A DNA stretch of 64,000 nt, from assembly GCF_004135585.1 (NCBI RefSeq), contig NZ_CP035501.1:855001-919000 (forward strand). The letters run 5' to 3'. This DNA comes from Sphingosinicella sp. BN140058. Its GTDB lineage: Bacteria; Pseudomonadota; Alphaproteobacteria; Sphingomonadales; Sphingomonadaceae. Positions 44,886 to 56,205 of this stretch are shown piece after piece. Positions within the stretch are counted from its first letter, which is position 1. Every line of letters starts with the position of its first letter. The notes beneath the pieces are model-generated. The model saw only the letters and a program-made list of their open reading frames with translations, was not told where the DNA came from and ran no database searches. The position numbers and the translations under genes were made by a program.

Positions 44886-45800
44886 CTAGGAAGTGCCGAC
44901 CACCAGACAGGCGAGGAACATCAGCAACCCTGCGAAGCGATTGGAGCGGAATTTGTGGAGCGCGTCGTCGCCGTCGGCAGGTTTGAGCGTGAGGGTCTGG
45001 TGAAACAGGTGCAGGGCCATCGGCAGCAAGGCGAGCAAGGCGAGACCATCGGACCTCTCGCGCCAGAGCGCCACCGCCCAGAACAGCAGAGCGGCAAGGT
45101 AGAACAGGGTCACCCCGAGCCGGGCATGCGCCCCCATCGCCAGCGCCGAGGAGCGCACCCCGACCAGGGCATCATCCTCCCGATCCTGCAGCGCATAGAT
45201 GGTGTCATAGCCGATCACCCAGCAGATCGATCCCAGGTAGAGCAGGATCGGCATCGTCCCGATCTCCCCGGTCACGGCCGGCCAGCCGACCAGAGCGGCC
45301 CAGGAGAAGACGAGGCCGAGCCAGGCCTGCGGCCACCAGGTGATCCGCTTCATGAACGGATAGGCGGCGACGGGCGCGAGGCTGCCGAGCGCGATGATCT
45401 GGGCGGTGCGATCGAGCTGGAGCAGCACGACGAGGCCGATCAGGCTCAAGCCGACCAGCAGCATCCAGGCACCGGCGAGGCTGGCACGGCCGCTGGCGAG
45501 CGGACGCAGACGGGTGCGCTCGACCTTGGTGTCGAGATCGCGATCGACGATGTCGTTGTAGACGCAGCCGGCGCTGCGCATCGCCCAGGCGCCGAGCGCG
45601 AGCCACAGGATCAGCGCCAGTCCGTTCGGGCCGAGCCCCGCCAGAGCGACGCTCCACGCGCCCGGCCAGAACAGGAGCCAGGCACCGATCGGACGATCGA
45701 GCCGCATCAGCGAGGCATAGGGACGGAGCGGCGCAGGCAGGCCGCCGATCAGACCGCGGCGCTCGGAATCGGGGACGATGTCGCTCTCGGTGGTTGCCAT
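44886..45800 (-). CDS. ubiA: 4-hydroxybenzoate polyprenyltransferase
   Basis: 304-residue integral membrane prenyltransferase of ubiquinone synthesis. Two Asp-rich motifs that bind Mg-diphosphate: NDIVDRDLD (82-90) and DTIYALQDREDD (199-210); about eight membrane segments. The ATG at 45800 (MATTESDIVP) gives the family N-terminus. Divergent from rsmE, whose likely start is 45886, leaving 85 bases for both promoters. Confidence 0.95.
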   Translation of the reverse strand: MATTESDIVPDSERRGLIGGLPAPLRPYASLMRLDRPIGAWLLFWPGAWSVALAGLGPNGLALILWLALGAWAMRSAGCVYNDIVDRDLDTKVERTRLRPLASGRASLAGAWMLLVGLSLIGLVVLLQLDRTAQIIALGSLAPVAAYPFMKRITWWPQAWLGLVFSWAALVGWPAVTGEIGTMPILLYLGSICWVIGYDTIYALQDREDDALVGVRSSALAMGAHARLGVTLFYLAALLFWAVALWRERSDGLALLALLPMALHLFHQTLTLKPADGDDALHKFRSNRFAGLLMFLACLVVGTS

Positions 45801-45885
45801 GGCCGACCACTTGCCGCCAGAGCAGGCGAATGTCGAGAAAGCATCGGCCGGCGCCCGGCGCGGCCGCAGCAACGGAGCGCATCTG

Positions 45886-46647
45886 ATGGGAGCAACCCCC
45901 GCCTGGCCGCCGTCGAGCCTCCCGCGGCTGTTCGTCGCGGCGCCGCTCGCCGCCGGCACCGCCGTCACCCTGGACGGTGCCCCGGCCAATTATCTCGGCA
46001 AGGTGCTCCGCCTCGCCCCAGGCGCGCAGCTGAAGCTGTTCGACGACGTCACCGGCGAATGGCTGGCGGAAATCGCCGAGGCCGGCAAGAGAAGGGTGAC
46101 GCTCACCATCGTCGAGCAGCTCCGCCCGCGCGAGCCGGTGCCGGACCTCTGGCTGCTGTTCGCACCGCTGAAGCGCGATCCGATCGACTGGCTGGTCGAG
46201 AAAGCGACAGAACTCGGAGTCGCCCGGCTGCTGCCGGTCGTCACCCGGCGCACGATCGTCGACCGGGTCAATCTCGACCGCCTTCGCGCCAACAGCATCG
46301 AGGCCGCCGAGCAATGCGAGCGCACCGCGCTTCCATTTCTCGACGCCCCCGAGAAACTGACGACAATGCTGCGCGCCTGGCCCGCGGACCGCATTCTGTT
46401 CTTCGCCGACGAGACGGGAGGCGAGCCGTTCGCGACCGCGGCGGCAGCGGGCGGCGGTCGCGCGGCCATCCTGATCGGTCCGGAAGGCGGCTTCACCGAC
46501 GAGGAACGCAGCGCGATCCGGGCGCTCCCCCAGGCGCGCGGCGTGGCGCTCGGCCCGCGCATCCTTCGTGCCGAGACGGCGGCGCTGGCCGCGGCGGCGG
46601 TGTGGATGGCGGCAGCCGGCGATTGGACCGCATCGCCCACCCGCTGA
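45886..46647 (+). CDS. rsmE: 16S rRNA (uracil-1498-N3) methyltransferase
   Basis: 253 residues of the SPOUT class. N-terminal PUA-like domain, then ELGVARLLPVVTRRTIV, EAAEQCERTALP, the SAM-knot motifs LIGPEGGFTDEE and LGPRILRAETAALAA. Methylates U1498 of 16S rRNA in the 30S subunit. The ATG at 45886 is preceded by GGAG at 8 bases; the ORF is open further upstream but would then overlap divergent ubiA. gshA follows 43 bases later. Confidence 0.94.
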   Translation: MGATPAWPPSSLPRLFVAAPLAAGTAVTLDGAPANYLGKVLRLAPGAQLKLFDDVTGEWLAEIAEAGKRRVTLTIVEQLRPREPVPDLWLLFAPLKRDPIDWLVEKATELGVARLLPVVTRRTIVDRVNLDRLRANSIEAAEQCERTALPFLDAPEKLTTMLRAWPADRILFFADETGGEPFATAAAAGGGRAAILIGPEGGFTDEERSAIRALPQARGVALGPRILRAETAALAAAAVWMAAAGDWTASPTR

Positions 46648-46690
46648 AAGCCGCTGGCGGGGGCGCGTCACCATCGTTAGATGGGCGGCG

Positions 46691-49008
<2,318 letters not shown>

Positions 49009-49080
49009 GCGGGTGACGGGGCGCCGGACCGCGGCGAAGCGCGGCGGCAAGTGTCACATGCGCCTGCTACGCCGCCGGCG

Positions 49081-51138
49081 ATGACCTCCATTCCCCGCCG
49101 CACCCTGCTGAAAGGCGGCCTCGGCGCCGCCGCTCTCGCCGCTCTGCCGCCGTCGATCGCCCGCGCGCTCGCCATTCCTGCTGACGTGCGCACCGGCACG
49201 ATCCGCGACGTAGACCACGTCGTCATCCTGATGCAGGAGAATCGGAGCTTCGACCATTATTTCGGCACCCTGCGCGGGGTGCGGGGCTTCGCCGATCCGC
49301 ATCCGATACCGCTGCCCGGCGACGCTCGCACAATCTGGGAGCAGGCGGCCGGCACCGGGCCGGGGGCCCGCCGGGTCGCCCCCTTCCACCTCGCCACCGC
49401 CAGCGACTGGGCGCTGATGCGGATGGAGGGAACGCCGCACAGCTGGCCCGATGCGCAGCGCGCCTGGGACCAGGGCCGGATGGCGGACTGGCCGGCGCAC
49501 AAGACCGAGCGTGCGATGGGCCATTATCGCCGCGAGGATCTGCCCTTCCAGTTCGCGCTCGCCGATGCCTTCACGATCTGCGACGCCTATCATTGCTCGG
49601 CGCAGACCGGCACCAACACCAACCGGCTGTTCCTGTGGACCGGCACCAACGATCCCGCCGGCCGCCACGGCGGCCCGGCGATCGCCAATTCGCACGACAG
49701 CTTCCCCAGGGACGGCGGCGCCGCCGAACCTTACACGTGGACCACCTACCCCGAGCGGCTGCAGGCGGCCGGGATCGACTGGCGCATCTACCAGGACATG
49801 GCCGACAATTTCACCGACAATCCCCTGGTCGGCTTCGCCGCCTATCGGGCGGCACAGGACCGCGCCGCCGGCGCCGACGCGGAGCTGCGGGAGCGGGCGC
49901 TGACCACGCGCGGGCTCGACAGGCTGCGTGCGGACGCGCTCGCCGGAACCTTGCCGCAAGTGTCCTGGATCATCGCCACCGCCGCCGGCTCCGAGCATCC
50001 GGGCCCGTCGAGCCCGGCCCAGGGCGCCGCTTATACCGCGGAGGTGCTCGACGCGCTCACCGCCGACCCGACAGTGTGGGGCCGCACCGCCCTTCTCGTG
50101 ATGTTCGACGAGAATGACGGCTTCTTCGATCATGTCCCGCCGCCGGCGCCGCCCTCGCGCGACCCCGACGCGCCGGGCGGCCTCGCCGGCGCGTCGACCG
50201 TCACCACCGCCGGCGACTATCACGACGTGGCGAGCGCGGCCGACGCCAAGGACGACCTCGCCGAGCTGCGCGGCCGCCCATACGGCCTCGGCCCGCGCGT
50301 ACCCTGCTACATCGTGTCGCCGTGGAGCCGCGGCGGCTGGGTCAATTCGGAGGTGTTCGATCACACGTCCGTCCTCCGCTTCCTGGAACGGCGGTTCGGC
50401 GTGGCCGAGCCCAACATCTCGCCCTGGCGCCGCGCCGTCTGCGGCGACCTCACCTCCGCTTTCGACTTCGCCAACCCCAATCGAGGCCGCCCGGCCGCCT
50501 TGCCCGACCCGCGCCCCGCCGCCCGCCGGGCCGCCGCGATCCTGGGTCAGGTGGCCCCGGCGGCGCCCGCGAAGGCGCAGCCGCTCCGGCAAGAGCCGGG
50601 CACCAGGCCGGCTCGCCCCCTCCCCTACGATCTCGACGTCGGCGAAGCCCGCGCCGGCGGCACCCTTCGCCTCACCTTCCACGCCCGGGGCGCAACCGGC
50701 GCGGTCTTTCACGTCTACGACCGCCACGCTTTGGAACGCCTGCCGCGCCGCTACACGGTGGAGGGCGGCAAGCAACTGACCGGCGTCTGGGAGAGCCACG
50801 GGCCGGATGGCGGCTACGATCTCTGGGTGCTCGGCCCGAACGGCTTCCACCGCCACTTCGTCGGCGACGCCGGCGATGCGGCGATAGCGGGCAGCCTGTC
50901 GTGGGAGCTGGACCGGGGCGCACGGCAGATCAACCTGAAGGGCGCCGATCCCGCCGCCTTCGTCGTTTCACCCGCCGCGCGGCACGCAGCGCATCATGCC
51001 GCCTGGCCCGGCACCAGCGCCCGGACCCCGCTTTGGTCGCTCGATGCGACGGAGGGCTGGTACGATCTCCTCCTGACCAGCCCCGCCGCGCCGCGCTTCG
51101 CCCGGAGGATCGCCGGGCGACTAGAGACCGGCGCTTGA
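49081..51138 (+). CDS. Phosphocholine-specific phospholipase C, Tat-exported
   Basis: 685 residues. The N-terminus MTSIPRRTLLKGG is a twin-arginine signal. The phosphoesterase domain shows DHVVILMQENRSFDHYFGTL, HCSAQTGTNTNRLFLWTG, VMFDENDGFFDHV and SPWSRGGWVNSEVFDHTSVL. Two C-terminal beta domains of the PLC accessory type (DUF756) lie at about 520-600 and 605-680. It hydrolyses phosphatidylcholine or sphingomyelin outside the cytoplasm. GTG at 49051 is a possible longer start, but the ATG places the twin arginines properly. Confidence 0.92.
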   Translation: MTSIPRRTLLKGGLGAAALAALPPSIARALAIPADVRTGTIRDVDHVVILMQENRSFDHYFGTLRGVRGFADPHPIPLPGDARTIWEQAAGTGPGARRVAPFHLATASDWALMRMEGTPHSWPDAQRAWDQGRMADWPAHKTERAMGHYRREDLPFQFALADAFTICDAYHCSAQTGTNTNRLFLWTGTNDPAGRHGGPAIANSHDSFPRDGGAAEPYTWTTYPERLQAAGIDWRIYQDMADNFTDNPLVGFAAYRAAQDRAAGADAELRERALTTRGLDRLRADALAGTLPQVSWIIATAAGSEHPGPSSPAQGAAYTAEVLDALTADPTVWGRTALLVMFDENDGFFDHVPPPAPPSRDPDAPGGLAGASTVTTAGDYHDVASAADAKDDLAELRGRPYGLGPRVPCYIVSPWSRGGWVNSEVFDHTSVLRFLERRFGVAEPNISPWRRAVCGDLTSAFDFANPNRGRPAALPDPRPAARRAAAILGQVAPAAPAKAQPLRQEPGTRPARPLPYDLDVGEARAGGTLRLTFHARGATGAVFHVYDRHALERLPRRYTVEGGKQLTGVWESHGPDGGYDLWVLGPNGFHRHFVGDAGDAAIAGSLSWELDRGARQINLKGADPAAFVVSPAARHAAHHAAWPGTSARTPLWSLDATEGWYDLLLTSPAAPRFARRIAGRLETGA

Positions 51139-51191
51139 GCGATGGCGCTCGAATGCAGCAGGCGGGCCGCTCGCCCGTTGCCGTGAACGAC

Positions 51192-51230
51192 CACCGTATT
51201 GACCGTAAATACGGACGTTTTTCACAGGTA
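51192..51230 (+). repeat. Palindromic motif, copy 1
   Basis: 39-base motif starting CACCGTATTGACC and continuing GTAAATACGGACGTTT. It contains the inverted repeat CCGTATT / AATACGG around 7 bases. Copy 2 lies 133 bases downstream in the same orientation. Confidence 0.8.
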
Positions 51231-51324
51231 GATTGCGCCGGCACCCGCATTGGCGCGCCTGGACCGAGTTCATGTCCGGATTGCACCTGGGGTTCCGTCC
51301 GGCGCACGGCTGGCATTTCGCCGG

Positions 51325-51363
51325 CACCGTATCGACCGTAAATACGGAAGTTTCTCGCGGTAA
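51325..51363 (+). repeat. Palindromic motif, copy 2
   Basis: Starts CACCGTATCGACC and continues GTAAATACGGAAGTTT; differs from copy 1 at a handful of the 39 positions. The two may be binding sites for one regulator or ends of a small element; no direct evidence favours either. Confidence 0.8.
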
Positions 51364-51920
51364 GCGCTGGAGACGGGTGGGACACCACCAGCGGCGAGCT
51401 GGTGTCTCTTGATTCCCGCGAGATCTGGCCGCCGACAGAGGCAAGCAGGAACGGCGGCGGAAGGCCACCCCGCGCTCCCGCCACTCGACTTCATCATCCA
51501 GTCCCCTCCCTTCAAAGACAGGCCCTGTGCCCGGCGGAAGAGGAAATGCATGCACGACGGCGTAGAACGGCAGCCATCAACTGCAGAACATAGCACGAAC
51601 ATCGTCGAAGTGCAAGCTGGGGTCGTGACCATGCGCGGCCGCGCTGAGAGTCCAGAAGAACCTGCGATGCGATCGCAGGACTAGTGCAGGTCGCGACCAA
51701 GCCAGTATCCGCTCGATCCGATGCGAGCGTCTGCCACGACAATCGATCACTCCCGGCGAGGTTCGGCGAGCAGAACCTCGTCCTTGCCGATGCTGTCGAG
51801 CATATTGACGGCGCTGCGACCGCCATGCGCCTCGTGACCGCACGTGGCATCGTGCGATCTTGTGCCACCTGGCCCATACCGGTACCTTAGGCGCTGTGGC
51901 ATGGGTGAGGTACGTAGCAG

Positions 51921-52214
51921 GTGACGATAAGAACCATAGACATCAAGGTAGCCAGCAATGGCCGTATGGTCCTGCCCCTGTCGGTGCGGAAGGCTATGGG
52001 CCTACACGGGGACACGAAGGTCATCCTCACCATCGAGGAGGACGAAGTGCGACTGTCGCCGATCGCCCGCGGTGTCTCTCGCGCGCAAGCCCTTTACCGG
52101 GAACATGCCAAGGCGGTGCGTACGACCGATGACTTCCTGAGCGACCGGAAAGCGGAAGCGCTCGCGGACACAAGCGACGCTGATGCTCCAGGTCCGAAGA
52201 AGGTATCCAAGTGA
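51921..52214 (+). CDS. vapB: VapB-type antitoxin, AbrB fold
   Basis: 97 residues. The N-terminal swapped-hairpin AbrB/MazE DNA-binding domain reads IDIKVASNGRMVLPLSVRKA, then GDTKVILTIEEDEVRLSPI. The C-terminal half is charged and probably unfolded until it binds the toxin. GTG start. It overlaps the vapC start by 4 bases (GTGA), the usual toxin-antitoxin order. The pair most likely represses its own promoter. Confidence 0.85.
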   Translation: MTIRTIDIKVASNGRMVLPLSVRKAMGLHGDTKVILTIEEDEVRLSPIARGVSRAQALYREHAKAVRTTDDFLSDRKAEALADTSDADAPGPKKVSK

Positions 52215-52597
52215 CCTCGGTCGTCTTCGATGCATCCGCGGTGTTGGCGCTTGTCCGGGATGAGCCGGGCGCCGACAAGGTCGTGCCCCATATCGGACGT
52301 GCCGCGATCTCGGCGGTCAACCTTCAGGAGGTCGTCAAAGAGCTGCTCCTGAGCGGCCTGGATGAGCCTACCGTACGCGAGTTGCTGAACGAGCTACGCC
52401 TCGACGCTCGCGCCCATGACGTCGAAGCCGCATACGCCGCCGCGGCACTGCACGCGCAGACAAAGGAATTTGGGCGCGGCCTCGGCGATCGCTCCTGCCT
52501 TGCGTTGGCGATGCAGCTCGGCGCGCCGGCTCTGACAGCTGATCGCGACTGGAAGAAGGTCAAAGTGAAGAACCTCAAGATCGAGCACATCCGCTAG
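52211..52597 (+). CDS. vapC: VapC-type PIN-domain toxin ribonuclease
   Basis: 128-residue PIN domain. Acidic metal-binding set: VVFDASAVLALV (Asp7), AVNLQEVVKEL (Glu), LGDRSCLALAMQ (Asp) and ALTADRDWKK (Asp). VapC toxins cut tRNA or rRNA; the target here is unknown. GTG start overlapping vapB. All four acidic positions are kept, so it may be active. Confidence 0.88.
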   Translation: MTSVVFDASAVLALVRDEPGADKVVPHIGRAAISAVNLQEVVKELLLSGLDEPTVRELLNELRLDARAHDVEAAYAAAALHAQTKEFGRGLGDRSCLALAMQLGAPALTADRDWKKVKVKNLKIEHIR

Positions 52598-53003
52598 GCG
52601 ACAAGGCGCTCCTCTCCGCTCCTAATGTTCCTCCCCCATTCGAGACATTCGCGATCGCCGCCTGCTACGTCGCGGATGCACCCCTAAATAGGACATACCG
52701 CGGCACGTCGACTTATGTCCGCTGTGCAACCCCGAAGCGGACATTACCTCGGAGATCCGGGCAGGCGCAACGAACGCGGCCGTCCCTCGGCGGAGTCCAG
52801 CGAACCGTCGACTCTCACGGGAGCGCGAAGGTCCGGTTGCTCACTAAAAGCCGACAATCGAGGCGAGCCGAGGTCGGCCAAGCTCCTACAACCGGGTGCG
52901 ACCCTAATCGGACATTGCGAATGGCCCGGGGCGCTGCATAGGCCCAGCTACCGGCTTCCACGCTGGGCGAACTCTTCGTATTCCGGAGCCGGCCGTTAAC
53001 GGA
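52598..53003. other. Intergenic stretch holding the first dispersed repeat copy
   Basis: 406 bases without a credible gene. It includes a partial copy of the 145-bp repeat family (52830-52918) and a second right-end-like piece near 52730 (GAAGCGGACATTACC). Confidence 0.5.
52830..52918 (+). repeat. Dispersed palindromic repeat, copy I (right part)
   Basis: Shares GGTCCGGTTGC in the middle and the right end CTCCTACAACCGGGTGCGACC, read CCTAATCGGACATTGC, with the other copies. The left end is not recognisable. Confidence 0.65.
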
Positions 53004-53753
53004 CTACAGCCGGGCGACTTCCCGCGGCGGCACGGAGGCCACAGATTGCAGGTAACACCCGCGCACTCCGCGTGACTGCACCATGTCGACGAGGTCCTTT
53101 GACCAATACCAGCCTCCCGCATCAATATCCGAGAATGAAGCCACGCCTTGGAGGTCGTTACCATTGAAGACTACACCATCAGGAAACTTGACAACTCGGA
53201 AGCCGTAGGACGTGTCTTTGATGACCACTTTGGTTCGCCGCGGATCGACCGCTTCGATGACACGACGCGGCATCACTGCGTGGAACGGCAGCTTCGCATC
53301 CTTCGCTTGAACGTAGAATTCGACGTGCTCCAGCGATGCGGGGTCGACCTGCTCGATTTGCCGGAACAGCGCATCGGAGATGAAGAACACGTCTTGATCG
53401 GGATGATAGAAATCTACAACATCCTTCGAAGATCCCTTAAACCTGACATCGGGAACCGGCAGGATCGCCAGCGGAATTCGGGCGGTGGTCCGACTACCGT
53501 TCCACGGGGATGCTTCCATTGACGGCCTGTTAGCCCAGTCGAGCCGCGCTGGCCGATAATCGAAACTTTGCCGCACTCGATAGTAGCGCTCTTCGCTGGG
53601 AACAGGGATCGTCATTCCGAATGTGGAGATCTGTCCTTCCGGTGCCTCCTTGAACATTTGACCGACTGTGAGTTCCGAACCCTGCATCACCATGGTTACC
53701 ACCGTATCATTACGTCTCACCATTCCCGCGCCGCTATGCTCGAAATCGAGCAT
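53004..53753 (-). CDS. Hypothetical protein, weak Imm11/DUF1629-like features
   Basis: About 249 residues without signal or membrane segment. Visible blocks: SFDYRPARLDWANR, VDFYHPDQDVFFISDALFRQ, LEHVEFYVQAKD, and a C-terminal SFSDIDAGGWYWSKDLVDMV then RGVRGCYLQSV. The layout (N-terminal segment, then a domain with 'dvFvSdr' style strand) reminds me of Imm11/DUF1629 proteins seen as immunity partners of toxins, but the match is weak and no toxin gene is adjacent. The start is uncertain: ATGs at 53816, 53753, 53723 and 53693 are all possible and none has a clear ribosome site. It is flanked by repeat copies I and H. Confidence 0.6.
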   Translation of the reverse strand: MLDFEHSGAGMVRRNDTVVTMVMQGSELTVGQMFKEAPEGQISTFGMTIPVPSEERYYRVRQSFDYRPARLDWANRPSMEASPWNGSRTTARIPLAILPVPDVRFKGSSKDVVDFYHPDQDVFFISDALFRQIEQVDPASLEHVEFYVQAKDAKLPFHAVMPRRVIEAVDPRRTKVVIKDTSYGFRVVKFPDGVVFNGNDLQGVASFSDIDAGGWYWSKDLVDMVQSRGVRGCYLQSVASVPPREVARL

Positions 53754-53847
53754 GGGGTCACGGGCAGTTGACCGCCAAACTGAACAACTCACCAGCCGCT
53801 GAGAGCCATACGCCAATTGACTTCACGGGCGCATCCCTGCCATCAGG

Positions 53848-53991
53848 AATGTCTGGTTTCCACCCCACCCGGCTGTTACCGCCGCGATGGCAGGCGACCC
53901 TGCGAAGGTCCGCTTCTGCGCGACACCCTGACCTTCGCCGCCGGCGCGTGCATGTGGGGGCCTAGGACGTGCTCCGACCCATTGCGGACAT
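53848..53991 (+). repeat. Dispersed palindromic repeat, copy H
   Basis: Left end ATGTCTGGTTTCCACC, then CACCCGGCTGTTACC, middle AAGGTCCGCTTCTGCGCGAC, right end GCTCCGACCCATTGCGGACAT. The right end is the reverse complement of the left in outline (ATGTCCGCAATGGGTC). It ends 10 bases before the next gene. Confidence 0.8.
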
Positions 53992-54000
53992 CCAGAGTCG

Positions 54001-54483
54001 ATGCGAAGAGACGCTATGGGAAAGTTCGGCGTCGGCAGCGTGATCGCATCAGGATTGGCACTGGCACCGGCGTTAGCGCCGGCCTCGCCAGGTCTATCGG
54101 CTTCCGACCCAACGCACGTAGCCCGAACATTTCTGGAAGCCTTCGCCAATCGCCCAGCTTCCACGAGAGCACTGGTCACCACGGATGCAGTGATTGTGCT
54201 TGGAGACATCGGCGATAGATACTCGCGGTTCCTGAGAGAGGTTCGGCCGCAGGCGAAGTGGCTAAACACGTGCCGCGTGGGATCGCTAGAGACGAAGCCA
54301 CTTCCACCTGCTGCGGAACTGAACAGCGAAGACTCCCCTCCATGGCTTAGAGGCGGTCCATTTGCTCTCCTTGAAGGCACCTACTCCTGCGTTGGTCCGA
54401 ACGGCAGCAACACGGATGTTCGTGTATCGGTGGCGTTGAACAACGGTCGGGTCGCGCAATTTACGATCGGGCGGATGGACTAA
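54001..54483 (+). CDS. Exported hypothetical protein, SnoaL-like outline
   Basis: 160 residues with a hydrophobic N-terminus (GSVIASGLALAPALAPASPG), a likely signal peptide. The middle ASDPTHVARTFLEAFANRPA, then TTDAVIVLGDIGDRYSRFLR, resembles the first helix and strand of NTF2/SnoaL-like proteins; the end VSVALNNGRVAQFTIGRMD fits the last strands. Function unknown. ATG at 54001 or 54016 (MGKFG). It lies between repeat copies H and G. Confidence 0.6.
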   Translation: MRRDAMGKFGVGSVIASGLALAPALAPASPGLSASDPTHVARTFLEAFANRPASTRALVTTDAVIVLGDIGDRYSRFLREVRPQAKWLNTCRVGSLETKPLPPAAELNSEDSPPWLRGGPFALLEGTYSCVGPNGSNTDVRVSVALNNGRVAQFTIGRMD

Positions 54484-54519
54484 ACAGCACCATTTCCGCA
54501 TCGCTGCACCCCTATTGCG

Positions 54520-54664
54520 AACGTCGCCTTTCCACCCGTTTCGGCTGTTACCGGCGCCATTGCGAGCCGCGGCGGCGAACGTCCGGTTGCACGCGACAGA
54601 CGGACGTTCGCGCCTGGCCGACATCGCCCGGGCTCCTACAGCCGCCTGCGACCCAAACATGACG
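54520..54664 (+). repeat. Dispersed palindromic repeat, copy G
   Basis: Left end AACGTCGCCTTTCCACCCG, then TTTCGGCTGTTACCGGCG, middle AACGTCCGGTTGCACGCGAC, right end GGCTCCTACAGCC and TGCGACCCAAACATGACG. It begins 37 bases after the stop of the preceding gene. Confidence 0.8.
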
Positions 54665-54749
54665 TAGCCATTGGGCCGGAACGGCAGGAAGGGCCGACTT
54701 GCGGACATCACCTCGAGACCGGTAAGCCCTCTCTCACTAGGAGACTACG

Positions 54750-55946
54750 GTGACGACTTCGATCAGAGGCGACGAGGAGAGGCAAGCGATTGTATGCAGC
54801 CTTCTAAAATCGCGCGCCCTGCGGTGGCGCGGGTCTCTTCCTTCGCGTCACCACCTGCTGCGGGCTGGTCATATCAAGACGTCTTTGCTGGCCAGCCTCA
54901 TTCTGCTCCTGGTTCCTGCCTGCTCCAAGGCCGCACCTCCTGAGATGGTCACCTCTCTTGATCTAAAATTCGAATGGGGGGCGAAGAACCACTCTGTCAG
55001 GGCGACTATTGCATGCGAGGCTAGGTCCAGCCCGGCGGGCGACCGAACCTATTACGTACCTAAGCATCCGGTGGTCGCCCGATTTGGAACAGGTGCAGTC
55101 ATCATCGACAACGAGGGTGGCGGGTCTAGCGGCCTTTGCCAGGAGCGTGCCTATGGATCCCGCGAGCTTGGACTCGACTACATGGGGCCTGAACTACATA
55201 TCATCGACGATCTCAGAACATCCAGCCGATACGAGGTGGTCCAGCTTGCTGCTCGAGGCGCGCACTTCGTTACGCGGCAAGGCATCACGCTGCTCAAGTA
55301 TGAAGTGAGAAAGCGTGATGGAGCCGATCCGAGGCGAGGAGAAGGACGATCCCAGTCCTTGTTGAATAAGATCTTCGCCAATGCTCCTGGCACCAACACG
55401 GCGACCATGTTCACCCCATTAGTCTTCAGCCCATTTTTCTTGCAGGAGAGAGGCCCAATCTCGGGGACCGATGAGCATCCTCTGCGGCGGAGGCTCCTGG
55501 CGTTGCGCGCGGATCAAGTCCTTGGTGCGTGTGAGCTGTTCGCATATTCTGATTTGCGAGCATTGTTGTCGAAATATGTTCCGCCGGATTGCGCACACCG
55601 AAAAACCGAGTTTGTTCCCAAACCCGTGGCCTCGCCGACACTGGACCCCAGCCCGATGGCACTGGGTCAAGATGGCGTCTGGACCACGGGAGGGGCGAAC
55701 TGGGACCAAAGCTACGCGAGGGTCGGTGGGCGCTGGTGTGACGTCCAAACGGCTAGCGCAACCGACGATGAGCTTTGGAAGCGTTGCGTAACAAAGGTCA
55801 GATTGCTGATCGATAGCGGCAACGAGGAGGTCCCGATCAAGGCGCCCATGGGCTTCTGGGACTTTGAATCTCAGAAGTTCTGGGTGTTTGTTCCGATTGT
55901 TCATCGGAAATACCTTAATCTCACGGCACTCTGGGGGACGGAATAA
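54750..55946 (+). CDS. Hypothetical lipoprotein
   Basis: 398 residues in the longest reading. A hydrophobic stretch followed by a lipobox-like Cys (SLLASLILLLVPACSK) stands about 45-60 residues from the ATG, so translation probably starts later, near 54850-54880, perhaps at a non-ATG codon. The mature part is about 340 residues with several Cys and Trp and a C-terminal block PMGFWDFESQKFWVFVPIVH. I recognise no family. Codon use looks less GC-biased than in the core region. It stands between repeat copies G and J. Confidence 0.6.
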   Translation: MTTSIRGDEERQAIVCSLLKSRALRWRGSLPSRHHLLRAGHIKTSLLASLILLLVPACSKAAPPEMVTSLDLKFEWGAKNHSVRATIACEARSSPAGDRTYYVPKHPVVARFGTGAVIIDNEGGGSSGLCQERAYGSRELGLDYMGPELHIIDDLRTSSRYEVVQLAARGAHFVTRQGITLLKYEVRKRDGADPRRGEGRSQSLLNKIFANAPGTNTATMFTPLVFSPFFLQERGPISGTDEHPLRRRLLALRADQVLGACELFAYSDLRALLSKYVPPDCAHRKTEFVPKPVASPTLDPSPMALGQDGVWTTGGANWDQSYARVGGRWCDVQTASATDDELWKRCVTKVRLLIDSGNEEVPIKAPMGFWDFESQKFWVFVPIVHRKYLNLTALWGTE

Positions 55947-56070
55947 TTATGTTGACGCGGTCATCTATTCTACTTGGCCGAAGGGAATGGCTTAGAACTG
56001 ACGTCAAGGATTTTAGAACTTGATTTTTCTGCAACATCGACAGCACGCCGGACAGCGCCATGCCCGGGAG

Positions 56071-56205
56071 ACCGCCCGACTAAGCTGTTCCCGGTGAAAT
56101 CGCCTGCCTTGGCAGCGAAAGTCAGCGTTCGCGCCGCAGCCTAACCTTGGCATTTAGATTTGCCAGATCGGGGGGCTACGACGCGCGCCGACCCATTACA
56201 GTCAT
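56071..56205 (+). repeat. Dispersed palindromic repeat, copy J (degenerate)
   Basis: Recognised by CTAAGCTGTTCCCGG, GTCAGCGTTCGCGCCG, GGGGCTACGACGCG and the right end GCCGACCCATTACAGTCAT. The left end is poorly kept. Confidence 0.65.

Larger units (their letters stand above)
51139..51920. other. Intergenic stretch with a repeated palindromic motif, no recognised gene
   Basis: 782 bases between the phospholipase gene and the VapBC pair. Several ORFs of 60-120 codons exist on both strands, but none has a family match, a ribosome site, or a codon pattern like its neighbours. Two direct copies of a palindromic motif (51192 and 51325) are the only clear structure. The stretch marks the start of the accessory region. 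Confidence 0.5.

Noticed and set aside
51512..51877. Minus-strand ORF of 121 codons between phospholipase and vapBC
   Set aside because: No start signal, no family similarity, and other frames of the same stretch are equally open.
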